From: Lysinibacillus sphaericus
GTDB lineage: Bacteria > Bacillota > Bacilli > Bacillales_A > Planococcaceae
Direction: 5' to 3'
Assembly: GCF_006864135.1 (NCBI RefSeq)
Contig: NZ_SADV01000011.1
Span: forward strand, 1 to 64,000
DNA length: 64,000 nucleotides
Within the stretch, counting starts at the first letter, position 1. Every line of letters starts with the position of its first letter. The position numbers and the translations under genes are program-made. Below, in pieces: positions 34,416-42,834 of this stretch. The notes below the pieces were generated by a model that was given only the letters and a program-made list of their open reading frames with translations, had not been told where the DNA came from and did not search any database.

Positions 34416-34626
34416 AAGAATAGTAGCAAGCGGGCGTACTTAAAGAGAGCTGATAGTGGTGCAAATCAGTAGTACGTACTTGCGAATGGGCTTTGGAGCA
34501 GCCTCATCAAATGTGAGGACGAATTTACTCCCCGTTACCGGAGTACGAAAGCGCGCAATTTATGCGAATGAAGGTGGCACCACGGTTACTCGTCCTTTTT
34601 ACAGAAGGATTGTAGTGACTTTTTTT
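34416..34626 (+). promoter_or_regulatory. Tryptophan T-box riboswitch upstream of trpB
   Basis: The leader has Stem I with the AGAGAG element and CTGAT / ATCAG hairpin (34446-34470), then GAATGGGC, in which TGG is the likely tryptophan specifier codon. The T-box sequence GAAGGTGGCACCACGG is at 34570-34585. It is followed by a terminator GTTACTCGTCCTT / AAGGATTGTAGTGAC with a T-run (34585-34626). Uncharged tRNA-Trp would stabilise the antiterminator and switch trpB on. Confidence 0.88.
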
Positions 34627-34659
34627 ATGGGAAAATTAGAAAAGAGGAGTCGAGAGAAG

Positions 34660-35823
34660 ATGAGTATAGTAGTAGAGAAAAAAGGATATTTCGGTGAATT
34701 TGGTGGAAGCTTTGTTCCTGATGAACTTCAAAATGTATTAAATATTTTAGATGAAAACTTCCAAAAATATAAAGACGATGAATACTTTAATAAAGAGCTA
34801 GATTATTATTTCCATGAATATATTGGGCGCAAATCTCCACTTTATTTTGCTGAAAATTTAACAAAACAATTAGGCGGCGTAAAAATTTATTTAAAGCGTG
34901 AAGATCTTAACCATACAGGTTCACATAAAATTAATAACGTCCTTGGACAGATTTTATTAGCAAAGCGCATGGGTGCTAATCGTGTGATCGCCGAAACAGG
35001 TGCGGGTCAGCATGGTGTAGCAACAGCAACGGCTTGTGCAATGTTCGGAATGGATTGCACAATTTATATGGGTTTAGAGGATACAAAGCGTCAAGCATTA
35101 AACGTCTTCCGGATGGAGCTTCTTGGTGCAAAGGTAGTAGCTGTTGATAAAGGTCAAGGGCGACTAAAGGATGCTGTGGATGAAGCATTTGCTGACTTAG
35201 TGGAAAACTATGAGACGACTTTTTATTTACTAGGTTCTGCTGTAGGACCTCACCCATTCCCTTCAATGGTCAAGCATTTCCAATCCGTCATTAGCCGTGA
35301 AAGTCGTGAACAAATTATAGAAAAAGAAGGCAAGCTACCAGTAGCAGTACTTGCTTGTGTTGGTGGCGGCAGTAATGCGATCGGTGCGTTTGCAGAATAT
35401 ATTGCAGATGAAAATGTTCGCCTCATCGGCATTGAACCCGATAAGGCAGCTACATTAAATGAAGGAACACCCGGTGAATTACACGGTTTCAAATGTTTAG
35501 TACTGCAAGATGCAGAAGGCAATCCACTACCAACGTATTCAATTGCTGCTGGACTAGATTATCCTGGAGCTGGTCCAGAGCATAGCTATTTAAAAACAAT
35601 TGGTCGTGGAGAATATGTAACGGTGACGAATGAAGAAGTGCTTGAAGCATTCCAAGTGCTGTCAAAGGTTGAAGGAATTATTCCGGCACTAGAAAGCTCC
35701 CACGCAGTTGCTCATGCACTAAAACTTGCGCCAACATTATCACCGGAAGAGAGCATTATTATCAATATCTCTGGCCGCGGAGACAAAGACGTAGAACAAG
35801 TATTTCAAATGTTAAGTAGATAA
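34660..35823 (+). CDS. trpB: Tryptophan synthase beta chain
   Basis: TrpB condenses indole with serine to tryptophan. The 387-residue protein has [11 protein letters not shown], the PLP lysine K90 in [21 protein letters not shown] and the serine-binding GSNAIGAFA loop. ATG 34660 is used, preceded by AGAGGAG; the long upstream extension is T-box leader, not protein. No trpA or other trp gene follows; the next gene is a convergent acyl-CoA ligase. TrpB alone could salvage indole or pair with a TrpA encoded elsewhere. The T-box in front gives tryptophan-specific control. Confidence 0.95.
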   Translation: MSIVVEKKGYFGEFGGSFVPDELQNVLNILDENFQKYKDDEYFNKELDYYFHEYIGRKSPLYFAENLTKQLGGVKIYLKREDLNHTGSHKINNVLGQILLAKRMGANRVIAETGAGQHGVATATACAMFGMDCTIYMGLEDTKRQALNVFRMELLGAKVVAVDKGQGRLKDAVDEAFADLVENYETTFYLLGSAVGPHPFPSMVKHFQSVISRESREQIIEKEGKLPVAVLACVGGGSNAIGAFAEYIADENVRLIGIEPDKAATLNEGTPGELHGFKCLVLQDAEGNPLPTYSIAAGLDYPGAGPEHSYLKTIGRGEYVTVTNEEVLEAFQVLSKVEGIIPALESSHAVAHALKLAPTLSPEESIIINISGRGDKDVEQVFQMLSR

Positions 35824-35828
35824 AAAGT

Positions 35829-35864
35829 GAAAGAGCGACTTCCCTTTGTGGAAATCGCTCTTTT
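35829..35864. terminator. Bidirectional terminator between trpB and the ligase gene
   Basis: The stem AAAGAGCGACTTCC / GGAAATCGCTCTTT has a 6-base loop, between convergent genes. Confidence 0.85.
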
Positions 35865-35866
35865 AA

Positions 35867-37492
35867 CTATACAAATGAAGCTAATTTCGGATAAATTTCT
35901 GCGACATTATCTCGAAGCTTTGCCTTCAGGAACTTTCCAACTGATGTTTTTGGAATTTCATCTAAAAATACTACATCATCCGGTACCCACCATTTTGCAA
36001 ATTGACTTTCTAAAAATGCCAGAAGCTCCTCTTCACTTGCCGCCATTCCTTCCTTCAATACTACACAAGCTAGCGGGCGTTCTTGCCATTTAATATGCGG
36101 AATTGCAATAACCGCCGCTTCCAAAACAGCATCATGGGTCATTAACGCATTTTCTAAATCAACTGAGGATATCCACTCTCCACCCGATTTAATTAAATCC
36201 TTTGTACGATCTGTTATTTTGATAAAGCCATCCTCTGTTCTTACCGCAATGTCCCCTGTATATAACCAGCCGTCACGATATGCATCATTTGTACGTTCAT
36301 CACGATAATACTCGTGTGAAATCCATGGACCTCGCAAGCGTAACTCACCCATTGTTTCTCCATCCCATGGCACTTCGCCACTGTCATTAATAATGCTCGA
36401 TTCTATACCGGCCATTGTCATTCCTTGCATTGCTCGCGATTCAATACGCTTTTCAATTGGCCAATCATCCATCCAAGACATATAATTTGATAACGCTACA
36501 ATCGGCGTTGTTTCAGTCATTCCATACACGACGATATATGGAATGCCAAACTGCTCTTCAAATGTACGAATAAGTCGAGTAGGTGAAGCAGAGCCACCGC
36601 AACAAATAGCTCGTAACGAACTAATATCTCGCTCAAGCTTCTCTAGTTCCTGCAACGCGCCGATCCAAATTGTCGGCACTCCAGCTGTTAATGTAACCTT
36701 CTCCTGCTCTACTAAATCCAAAATAATTGCCGATGTGAATTGCGGGCCAGGCAATACCTGTGTAGCACCCACATTGACACTTGCAAACGGTAAACCCCAA
36801 GCATTTGCATGAAACATTGGTACAATCGGCATCACGACATCACGTTCAGAAATGCCCATTGAATCAGACATACTTAGCATCATACTATGTAGCACTAAAC
36901 CCCGATGTGAATACACAACCCCTTTTGGATTTCCTGTTGTAGCACTTGTATAGCACATACCAGCAGGCTCCTCTTCTTCTATATCCTCTGGGAACTCATA
37001 GTTTTCATCTGCTGCTGCTAATAAATCCTCATATGATAATGCATTCGGTAATGTCGTTTCTGGCAAAGTATCCTCATCCGTCATAATAATATAATGTCTT
37101 ACTGTCTTAAGCTCAGGTGCAATGTTTTCAATAATTGGTAGCAAATCTACATCAATTATTAAAATTTCATCTTCTGCATGATTAATAATATAAATTAAAT
37201 GTTCTTCTGATAAACGAATATTCACCATGTGCAAAATAGCGCCAGAACACGGTACCGCAAAATAAGCCTCTAAGTGGCGATGCTGATTCCAGGCAAAGGA
37301 GCCAATTTTCATTCCTCTTGTCATCCCTAGCTTTGTAAGCGCATCCGCTAAACGACGGGTCCTCTTCGCCCATTGTCCATATGTTAGACGGTGAATCTTC
37401 TGTGGGCCCGTCCGTGAAATAATAGTCTTTCTAGCAAAATAGCTTTCTGCTCGTTTAAAAAAGTTTGTTAATACTAACGGCGTCTGCATCAT
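35867..37492 (-). CDS. Acyl-CoA synthetase (AMP-forming, fatty-acid type)
   Basis: This ANL-superfamily adenylating enzyme activates a carboxylic acid to acyl-CoA. Motifs are MCYTSATTGNPKGV (P-loop), VYGMTETTP, GWLYTGDIA and DRTKDLIKSGGEWIS, with the C-terminal catalytic lysine in PKTSVGKFLK. It has about 541 residues. The start at 37492 (MMQTPLVLTNFF) agrees with the usual family N-terminus; ATG 37504 has its AAGGG site directly abutting. The overall sequence resembles long/medium-chain fatty-acyl-CoA ligases of Bacillales (LcfB- and YngI-like), but chain length is not readable. It is monocistronic, convergent with trpB, and upstream of the Tn3 relic. Confidence 0.88.
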   Translation of the reverse strand: MMQTPLVLTNFFKRAESYFARKTIISRTGPQKIHRLTYGQWAKRTRRLADALTKLGMTRGMKIGSFAWNQHRHLEAYFAVPCSGAILHMVNIRLSEEHLIYIINHAEDEILIIDVDLLPIIENIAPELKTVRHYIIMTDEDTLPETTLPNALSYEDLLAAADENYEFPEDIEEEEPAGMCYTSATTGNPKGVVYSHRGLVLHSMMLSMSDSMGISERDVVMPIVPMFHANAWGLPFASVNVGATQVLPGPQFTSAIILDLVEQEKVTLTAGVPTIWIGALQELEKLERDISSLRAICCGGSASPTRLIRTFEEQFGIPYIVVYGMTETTPIVALSNYMSWMDDWPIEKRIESRAMQGMTMAGIESSIINDSGEVPWDGETMGELRLRGPWISHEYYRDERTNDAYRDGWLYTGDIAVRTEDGFIKITDRTKDLIKSGGEWISSVDLENALMTHDAVLEAAVIAIPHIKWQERPLACVVLKEGMAASEEELLAFLESQFAKWWVPDDVVFLDEIPKTSVGKFLKAKLRDNVAEIYPKLASFV

Positions 37493-37631
37493 ATAACCAT
37501 CCATCCCTTCGTCTTGTGAACTCCCTTTACATTACCTTTGTGAAATATTAATAGAGATATTTTGATTGAATACTATTAATATTCTGAATATTATTATATT
37601 GTAAAATCACAAAATACGCTATGTATTCCAA

Positions 37632-37669
37632 GGGGTATCGTCAGGAAAATGCGGATTTACAACGTTAAG
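37632..37669 (+). repeat. Left terminal inverted repeat of the Tn3-family element
   Basis: 38 bp; the first four bases are GGGG and the inner half is GCGGATTTACAACGTTAAG. It matches the right repeat in about 32 of 37 alignable positions. Confidence 0.88.
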
Positions 37670-37769
37670 GATTTTTCATTACTCCATAAGCATTTTTAAG
37701 TTATATTCAAAAACCATGCTTTGACATTTTCTAGAGCATGGTAATATCTGCTAAGTTGATTTTTTTAGC

Positions 37770-38402
37770 TCATTTATTTATTGAATTCATTAACTGGAAG
37801 AAGTATTCAGGTTTGTGAGTCTTATTTAGGTTATACCATGAATATAATGTATCTGGTGCAAATACATCTAATTTTTTCAGTACTTCCATCGCAAATTCCA
37901 GAGGAGCTACTCCTGATGCAGTAACCAAATTCTCACCAGATACAGCAGGTCCCATCTCATAAAATTTTTCTCCTTTATAATTAGGACAAACCATTTTAAT
38001 ATACTCTAAGTTATTGCTTGTATGCTTTCTAGAATCTAGGTATCCCATATTCGCAAGGGCCTCAGTTGCACCACAAATTGCAGCAACAATAGTGCCAAGC
38101 TTTAAAGCTTCGCCAATTTTTTTCATGATTGGTTGATGAATAACTTCTCCCCAAGTATTCCCTCCAGGCAAAACTAAAAGATCTTTACTCTCAAGAGTAC
38201 ACTCATCAAGAGAAATATCTGGTTTTATGCTCAGTCCCCCCATCGTAGTAATAATTTCATTATTAGCTCCTACTGTAACTACTTTTAAAGGTGCTATATC
38301 TTTTTTGAAATATCTTCCTGTGTTTAGTTCGGCAATTAAATATCCATATTCCCAGTCTGACATTGTGTTAAATACATATAGATAAACTTTTTTTGTTTGC
38401 AT
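37770..38402 (-). CDS. DJ-1/PfpI-family protein
   Basis: The 210-residue protein has the class I glutamine-amidotransferase-like fold of the DJ-1/PfpI superfamily. It starts KKVYLYVFNTMSDWEYGYL, has DLLVLPGGNTWGE and the nucleophile elbow AAICGATEALANMGYLDSRKHTSN, with the reactive Cys in ICGA. Homologues (YoaZ/YraA-type in B. subtilis) are linked to stress protection or glyoxal/protein repair; the activity here is not established. GGGAG lies 9 bases before ATG 38402. It is cargo of the Tn3 relic and is encoded just downstream of the WYL regulator, perhaps as its target. Confidence 0.85.
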   Translation of the reverse strand: MQTKKVYLYVFNTMSDWEYGYLIAELNTGRYFKKDIAPLKVVTVGANNEIITTMGGLSIKPDISLDECTLESKDLLVLPGGNTWGEVIHQPIMKKIGEALKLGTIVAAICGATEALANMGYLDSRKHTSNNLEYIKMVCPNYKGEKFYEMGPAVSGENLVTASGVAPLEFAMEVLKKLDVFAPDTLYSWYNLNKTHKPEYFFQLMNSINK

Positions 38403-38443
38403 CCAATAACACTCCCAATCACAATTTATATAGCAATTATAAT

Positions 38444-38478
38444 ATAACTTCCCTGACAGCTAACGTCAGGGAAGTTAT
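38444..38478. terminator. Hairpin between the WYL regulator and the DJ-1 gene
   Basis: A perfect 15-bp stem (ATAACTTCCCTGACa / GTCAGGGAAGTTAT) has a small loop, overlapping the stop of the regulator at 38478. It is likely the terminator of the regulator, so the DJ-1 gene has its own promoter. Confidence 0.8.
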
Positions 38479-39440
38479 CATACTTGATGAAATTGTATTA
38501 ATTCCGACAGAACTTCAACAAGTCTTTTCTTTAGACTTATTGGCTCAATAACTTGAATAGATTTACCGAACGGTAAAAGTAAATAAGGTATATATGTATG
38601 TACTATATCTTTTTCAAGAAGGAAAACTGCTTGATTTAAATTTCGTTCATGTAAATAATGTCCTAAAAACCAATGTTGGCAAACATCATTCAGCGTACTT
38701 TCATTTCCATTAATAACTAAAGAAGTAATCCCTTCCATATCTTCTATAGTTGGAAGGAGGTTTTTCATAAAAAAGTCACGTGCTGAAAAATTTTCTGGCC
38801 GGTTAAACTTATTTTCAGTTAGCGTTAAACTTTCAATTCGATCTACTCTAAAGCTACGGATATCATTCCTAAGATGACAAAATCCAATCACATACCACTT
38901 ATTATTCCAATAGATAATTCTGTACGGATCGACCAATCTATAATTTAATTGCTTTTCGCCACTTCTATGGTAAAGAATTTTTACTGAGTACCCGTCAACT
39001 ACGGCCTGCTCCAACTCTTTCAAAAAAGGTTCCATAGAGAGTGAACTTAATCGACTTATTACTTCAAGACTAGTTAAATGTTGGTTTATCTTTGTCTCCT
39101 GCTCTTGATTTGAGTATTTACTTAGTTTTGAAATGGCCCTATTTAGTGCTTCACCTCCATAATATCCGGCTTCTTCTGCAAAAACAGCAGCGTGAAATAG
39201 TGAAGTTTGCTCCTCAAAATCAAAAAAAAGAGGAGCCTCAATAAAATTGTTCAATAAAGTGTATCCACCGTTATGTCCTGGTTCTGAAATTATAGGTACG
39301 CCACTTGTTGAAATTGTATCAATATAACGATACACAGTCCTTATATTCATCTCTAACTTTTCTGAAATTTGTTTTGCAGTAATTTTTTCACCTGAACGAA
39401 GCATCCATAGAATTGCTAACATATTGTCAATTTTAGGCAT
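38478..39440 (-). CDS. HTH-WYL transcriptional regulator (YafY/YobV type)
   Basis: The 320-residue protein has a DeoR-like winged helix at residues 1-60 (ITAKQISEKLEMNIRTVYRYIDTISTSGVPI) and a WYL domain at about 145-225, with KILYHRSGEKQLNYRLVDPYRIIYWNNKWYVIGFC, containing the W-Y-V variant of the WYL triad. A C-terminal WCX-like domain follows. WYL regulators sense small molecules or nucleic-acid species and often control adjacent genes; here the adjacent gene is the DJ-1/PfpI gene. It is carried within the Tn3-type element, so the pair is inferred to be transferred cargo. Confidence 0.88.
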   Translation of the reverse strand: MPKIDNMLAILWMLRSGEKITAKQISEKLEMNIRTVYRYIDTISTSGVPIISEPGHNGGYTLLNNFIEAPLFFDFEEQTSLFHAAVFAEEAGYYGGEALNRAISKLSKYSNQEQETKINQHLTSLEVISRLSSLSMEPFLKELEQAVVDGYSVKILYHRSGEKQLNYRLVDPYRIIYWNNKWYVIGFCHLRNDIRSFRVDRIESLTLTENKFNRPENFSARDFFMKNLLPTIEDMEGITSLVINGNESTLNDVCQHWFLGHYLHERNLNQAVFLLEKDIVHTYIPYLLLPFGKSIQVIEPISLKKRLVEVLSELIQFHQV

Positions 39441-39503
39441 ATAATTCCACCTCTATAAGGAATTTATTTTCTATTATATATTTCCGATTTTTGGTATAAC
39501 TCA

Positions 39504-40074
39504 TCAACTGTTCCTTTCCGATAGCTTTCTATATAATGAGGCCCTAGACACATTTGTAATTTCACAAATTTGATTTACAGTCATATCTCCCTCTTTATAA
39601 AGCTTTACTGCATAATTCATTCCTGCATGATTTTATGGTACTCTTTAACCGACCTTTAACCTTTCCTTCTTTCTTAGCCAGTTCAATCCCTTCGCGCTGC
39701 CGCATACGGATAAGATCACGTTATAATTGGTTTACACCCGCCATAACCGTAATTAAGAATTGGCTGTAGGGATTATCTTCTGATAAATCTAACCATGTAT
39801 CTTTTAAGGATTTTAAATTTGCCTTTTTCCGTATGTTATCGATTAATTCAAATAAATCTTGTGTACTACGAGTAATCCGAGTTAAGTCCGTAACATAAAT
39901 GATGTCACCTTCATGTATATCCTCTAACATTTTTTGAAGTTGCTCACGATCTTTTGTTGCTCCAGAAACTTTTTCTTCAAAAATAATATCCATTCCGATT
40001 TCATTCAGTTGCTGAAATTGCCTTGAAGGATTCTGGCTAGTTGAACTGACACGTATATAACCGATTTTTCGCAA
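39504..40074 (-). pseudogene. Serine recombinase (Tn3 resolvase/invertase type), broken
   Basis: The N-terminal 117 residues are intact, IGYIRVSSTSQNPSRQFQQL with the catalytic Ser in RVSS, and EEKVSGATKDREQLQKML, DIIYVTDLTRITRS, as in resolvases. A TAA stop at 39721 interrupts the frame after VMAGVNQL. In-frame downstream sequence continues as RDLIRMRQREGIELAKKEGK, and a frameshift near 39620 leads to the C-terminal HTH (YKEGDMTVNQICEITNVSRASLYRKL). The catalytic domain alone would lack the DNA-binding HTH, so the enzyme is dead or severely impaired. Confidence 0.9.
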
Positions 40075-40159
40075 AATATCACCTCATTTTTGAGACAAGT
40101 CTTATGAGACGCTCTTAATTAGGTTTTTATCAGTCTCCTACACTTGTATCAATAGAGTA

Positions 40160-40946
40160 CACTCTATTGGAAGAGAAGAAAACCGTTTACGGTTCGCTGT
40201 TCAATTAGCCGTTCTTCGGTATCCCGGTTGGCCATACACTCATATCAAAAACATCCCGGATTCAGTCATACATTATATATCGAAACAAATCGGCGCTACT
40301 CCATCTTCGCTTAGTCTTTATCCTCAAAGAGAAAATACACTTTGGGATCATTTGAAAGAAATTCGTAGTGAATACAACTTTTTAACTTTTACTCTAAAAG
40401 AATATCGAATGACATTTAAGCACCTTCATCAATTGGCTTTGGAAAATGGTGATGCTATTCATCTACTACATGAATGCATCGATTTTCTAAGAAAAAACAA
40501 AATCATATTACCTGCTTTCACTACACTTGAAAGAATGGTGTGGGAGGCAAGGGCAATGGCTGCTTATTATGGGGAAATTAGGTCTATTCAAGACAAAACA
40601 GCTTAGCTACAGCCTTACGCGAAATGGAACGAATAGAAAAAACAATCTTTATCATGAATGGGCGGCAAGAGCTACTTTCTTCGGAAACAAGGAGAGCTTA
40701 GGGAACGAACCATATCAACATCAGCTTCAAAGGGCCAGTGCTTTAAACATAATTATCAATGCCATTAGTATCTGGAATACTCTACATCTAACAAAAGCAG
40801 TTGAATATCAAAAACAGACAGGTAGTTTTAATGAAGATTATATGTCACCTTTAGGCTGGGAACATATTAATTTACTAGGAGAATACCATTTTAAATCGGA
40901 AAAAGTGATCTCATTAGATTCTTTAAGACCACTAAAACTTTCTTAA
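40160..40946 (+). pseudogene. Tn3-family transposase (tnpA), N- and internally deleted
   Basis: An N-terminal remnant in frame at 40181 (NRLRFAVQLAVLRYPGWPYTH, then IKNIPDSVIHYISKQIGATPSSLSLYPQRENTLWDHLKEIRSEY) matches the DUF4158 domain of Tn3 transposases. It ends near 40606. The sequence then jumps, in a different frame, to the extreme C-terminus (QLQRASALNIIINAISIWNT ... GWEHINLLGEYHFKSE). The first few dozen codons and the whole catalytic core, roughly two thirds of the gene, are missing. It is divergent from the resolvase, as in Tn3 elements. Confidence 0.92.
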
Positions 40947-40982
40947 CGTTGTTAAAAATGGGGGAATCTTCTTGAAAATGGG

Positions 40983-41020
40983 CTTAGCGTTGTAAATCCG
41001 CATTTTCCTAACGGTACCAT
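40983..41020 (-). repeat. Right terminal inverted repeat of the Tn3-family element
   Basis: Read on the minus strand it is GGTACCGTTAGGAAAATGCG followed by GATTTACAACGCTAAG. It lacks the first G or two of the left end, consistent with a small terminal deletion. Confidence 0.85.
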
Positions 41021-41078
41021 CCAATAATTCCCTTTTTTGTTGTTAACTTTTTCTAAAAAAATAATAATAATTAAAAAG

Positions 41079-41110
41079 AGATGAAGAAAACTAAATCGTT
41101 TTCTTCATCC
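41079..41110. terminator. Hairpin after the Tn3 element
   Basis: The stem GATGAAGAAAAC / GTTTTCTTCATC encloses the loop TAAAT-C with an A-rich left flank. No gene ends directly before it. Confidence 0.55.
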
Positions 41111-41159
41111 CATGTTGTTGAAAAACTACGCAAAACGAGGGGGTGAATTCCGTTCCTGC

Positions 41160-41365
41160 TATGCGCTTTGTTGTTGCTGTTGCTGCGCTTTCGCACAGAT
41201 AAAATCATTTGTTGCTGACGCCTCGTTACACTGCGCTTTCGCACAGATAAACATTAGTTGCTGACAAGCTTTCTGGGGACGTCCGATGAGCCGCTTCACT
41301 CGCGTTGTCTCATCTGTGACACTGATCCCCAAGGAGTCCCCCAGCCTCCACTCCTTCAACCACTT
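41160..41365. repeat. Dispersed element R2 copy with duplicated GCGCTTTCGCACAG module
   Basis: The TGCGCTTTCGCACAGATAAA module occurs twice (about 41187 and 41230) before the block GCTTTCTGGGGACGTCCGATG ... TCTGTGACACTGATCCCCAAGGAG. The CTGTGACnCTG / CCCAAGGAG pair links it to 12855-13056. Confidence 0.6.
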
Positions 41366-41462
41366 CACATAGTCTGTATCTTCCAGCATTTTAACACTGT
41401 TTGAAGTCAATTCTCGATGAAGGTGTAGTATAACGTTCACTTGAAACAGAAATATTCCATAT

Positions 41463-41500
41463 CAATTATGCCTCGGCATAATTGCATCCGGAATCAGCCA
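41463..41500 (+). repeat. R1 end fragment
   Basis: It consists of the palindrome CAATTATGCCTCGGCATAATTG followed by CATCCGGAATCAGCC, the left end of R1 without the rest. Confidence 0.7.
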
Positions 41501-41511
41501 GCATTCACATT

Positions 41512-41547
41512 AAAGGACGAAGAAAACTAAATTCTTCGCCCCACTTT
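41512..41547 (-). terminator. Terminator of the threonine dehydrogenase gene
   Basis: On the minus strand, GGGGCGAAGAA pairs with TTCTTCGTCC and is followed by TTTAAT. It lies 14 bases beyond the stop at 41561. Confidence 0.75.
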
Positions 41548-41560
41548 TAGGAATTTTTAT

Positions 41561-42514
41561 TTATGAACAGGCTTTTGTCTGTAGTTTAATTTTTAATTTA
41601 TCTAGCATATCAACTGTCATTCTTGCTAGATCATACTGCGCTTTAAAGCCCCATTCTTTTTGTGCGGCTTCTATATTTAAAGAATTTGGCCAGCTATCTG
41701 CTATCGCTTGACGAACCGGGTCTACATTATAATTCATACGAAAATGTGGCAAATGCTTGTTAATTTCCGCTGCAATTTCAGATGGCTCGAAGCTCATTGC
41801 AGTGATATTAAAGGCATTGCGATGTATTAGTTTGCTACTATCGGCTTCCATTAAATCTACAATAGCTTGCAATGCATCTGGCATGTACATCATGTCCATA
41901 TACGTACCTTCTTGAATATAAGATGTATACTTCCCTTGCTTGATCGCCTCATAGAAGATCTCTACCGCATAGTCTGTTGTACCGCCTCCAGGAGGAGTTA
42001 CGTATGAAATTAACCCAGGGAAGCGTACACCGCGAGTATCTACACCAAAACGATTGAAATAATAATCACATAACAGCTCACCAGCAACTTTATTTACCCC
42101 ATACATTGTTGTTGGACGCTGTAATGTATCCTGTGGCGTATTATCCTTTGGTGTCGATGGACCAAATGCGCCTATTGAGCTCGGCGTAAAAAATTGCAAG
42201 CTTAATTCACGCGAAACCTCCAACGCATTCATTAAACCGCCCATATTTAAATTCCACGCTAGCAAAGGATTTTTTTCTGCGGTTGCCGATAATAACGCCG
42301 CTAAATGCATCATTGTATCTGCACCAAAATCTTTCGCTAAATCATGCATTCTTTGTCCATCCGTCACGTCCAATACTTCAAATGGACCTTTAGAATGCTC
42401 AAGCTTCCGGATATCTGTCGCTAACACATTGTCCTCTCCATAAATACCACGAAGTTTTTCTACAAGCTCAGAACCTATTTGACCTAGTGCTCCTGTAACC
42501 ATTATCTTTTCCAT
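41561..42514 (-). CDS. tdh: L-threonine 3-dehydrogenase, SDR/epimerase type
   Basis: This NAD-dependent enzyme oxidises threonine to 2-amino-3-ketobutyrate. The 317-residue SDR protein has [14 protein letters not shown] (nucleotide-binding loop), [25 protein letters not shown], the catalytic YGVNK (Tyr and Lys), and [27 protein letters not shown], typical of the short-chain TDH found in Bacillales and Gram-negatives. GGTGGAGG precedes the ATG. The partner enzyme Kbl lies about 18 kb away at 60.8-62.0 kb instead of adjacent. The product would otherwise decarboxylate to aminoacetone. Confidence 0.9.
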   Translation of the reverse strand: MEKIMVTGALGQIGSELVEKLRGIYGEDNVLATDIRKLEHSKGPFEVLDVTDGQRMHDLAKDFGADTMMHLAALLSATAEKNPLLAWNLNMGGLMNALEVSRELSLQFFTPSSIGAFGPSTPKDNTPQDTLQRPTTMYGVNKVAGELLCDYYFNRFGVDTRGVRFPGLISYVTPPGGGTTDYAVEIFYEAIKQGKYTSYIQEGTYMDMMYMPDALQAIVDLMEADSSKLIHRNAFNITAMSFEPSEIAAEINKHLPHFRMNYNVDPVRQAIADSWPNSLNIEAAQKEWGFKAQYDLARMTVDMLDKLKIKLQTKACS

Positions 42515-42834
42515 TTCTCCAAACCTCCACCTGTGAACAATTGTACTTTCCGAAAGTACAATAATATATAATCAAACATTGATTTAATAACATTTCTGAT
42601 GAATTTCATTATAAAGTGTTCATATTAAAAATACAACCACAATATTTTCAATTTTTAAAAACAGAGCAAAAAATCCTTTACCAACAGTATATGAGACCTA
42701 TAAAATATTGTGCTAGAAAAACATATAAAATACATATGTACGACTCAGGTGTACACTCAAGCGATATAAATTTTGTTTAATACCACTCAAAAAAAGAACC
42801 TCCTTTGTTGACAAAGAAGATCCTTTTGTTCTTA
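42515..42834. other. Intergenic region between tdh and the chemoreceptor gene
   Basis: AT-rich, with no ORF that has a ribosome binding site. It holds the tdh promoter region and, at its right side, the chemoreceptor terminator. Confidence 0.4.
42787..42830 (-). terminator. Terminator of the chemoreceptor gene
   Basis: On the minus strand AAGGATCTTCTTTG pairs with CAAAGGAGGTTCTT (one bulge) and is followed by a run of seven Ts, directly after the stop at 42835. Confidence 0.8.

Larger units (their letters stand above)
37632..41019. mobile_element. Decayed Tn3-family transposon with cargo (about 3.4 kb)
   Basis: A 38-bp left inverted repeat at 37632-37669 starts GGGGTATCGTCAGGAAAATG. The right repeat at 40983-41020 carries the same AGGAAAATGCGGATTTACAACG core inverted. 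Both have the GGGG/GGTA-type end of Tn3 elements. The 5-base TCCAA flanks the left end (37627-37631) and recurs at 41020-41024, a likely target duplication. Inside are a DJ-1/PfpI gene, a WYL-domain regulator, a broken serine recombinase and a deleted tnpA. It can no longer transpose on its own. Confidence 0.85.

Noticed and set aside
35827..36093. Possible trpA remnant after trpB
   Set aside because: The ORF is a shadow of the acyl-CoA ligase on the other strand; no tryptophan synthase alpha motif.
37182..37373. Other short ORFs antisense to the acyl-CoA ligase, mmsA, aminotransferase and bshB2 genes
   Set aside because: They lie entirely inside well-supported genes in other frames and have no independent ribosome binding site.
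41159..41440. 93-residue ORF ending in a polyglutamine tract
   Set aside because: It is the antisense reading of the R2 repeat and its CAGCAA-like tandem bases; no start signal.
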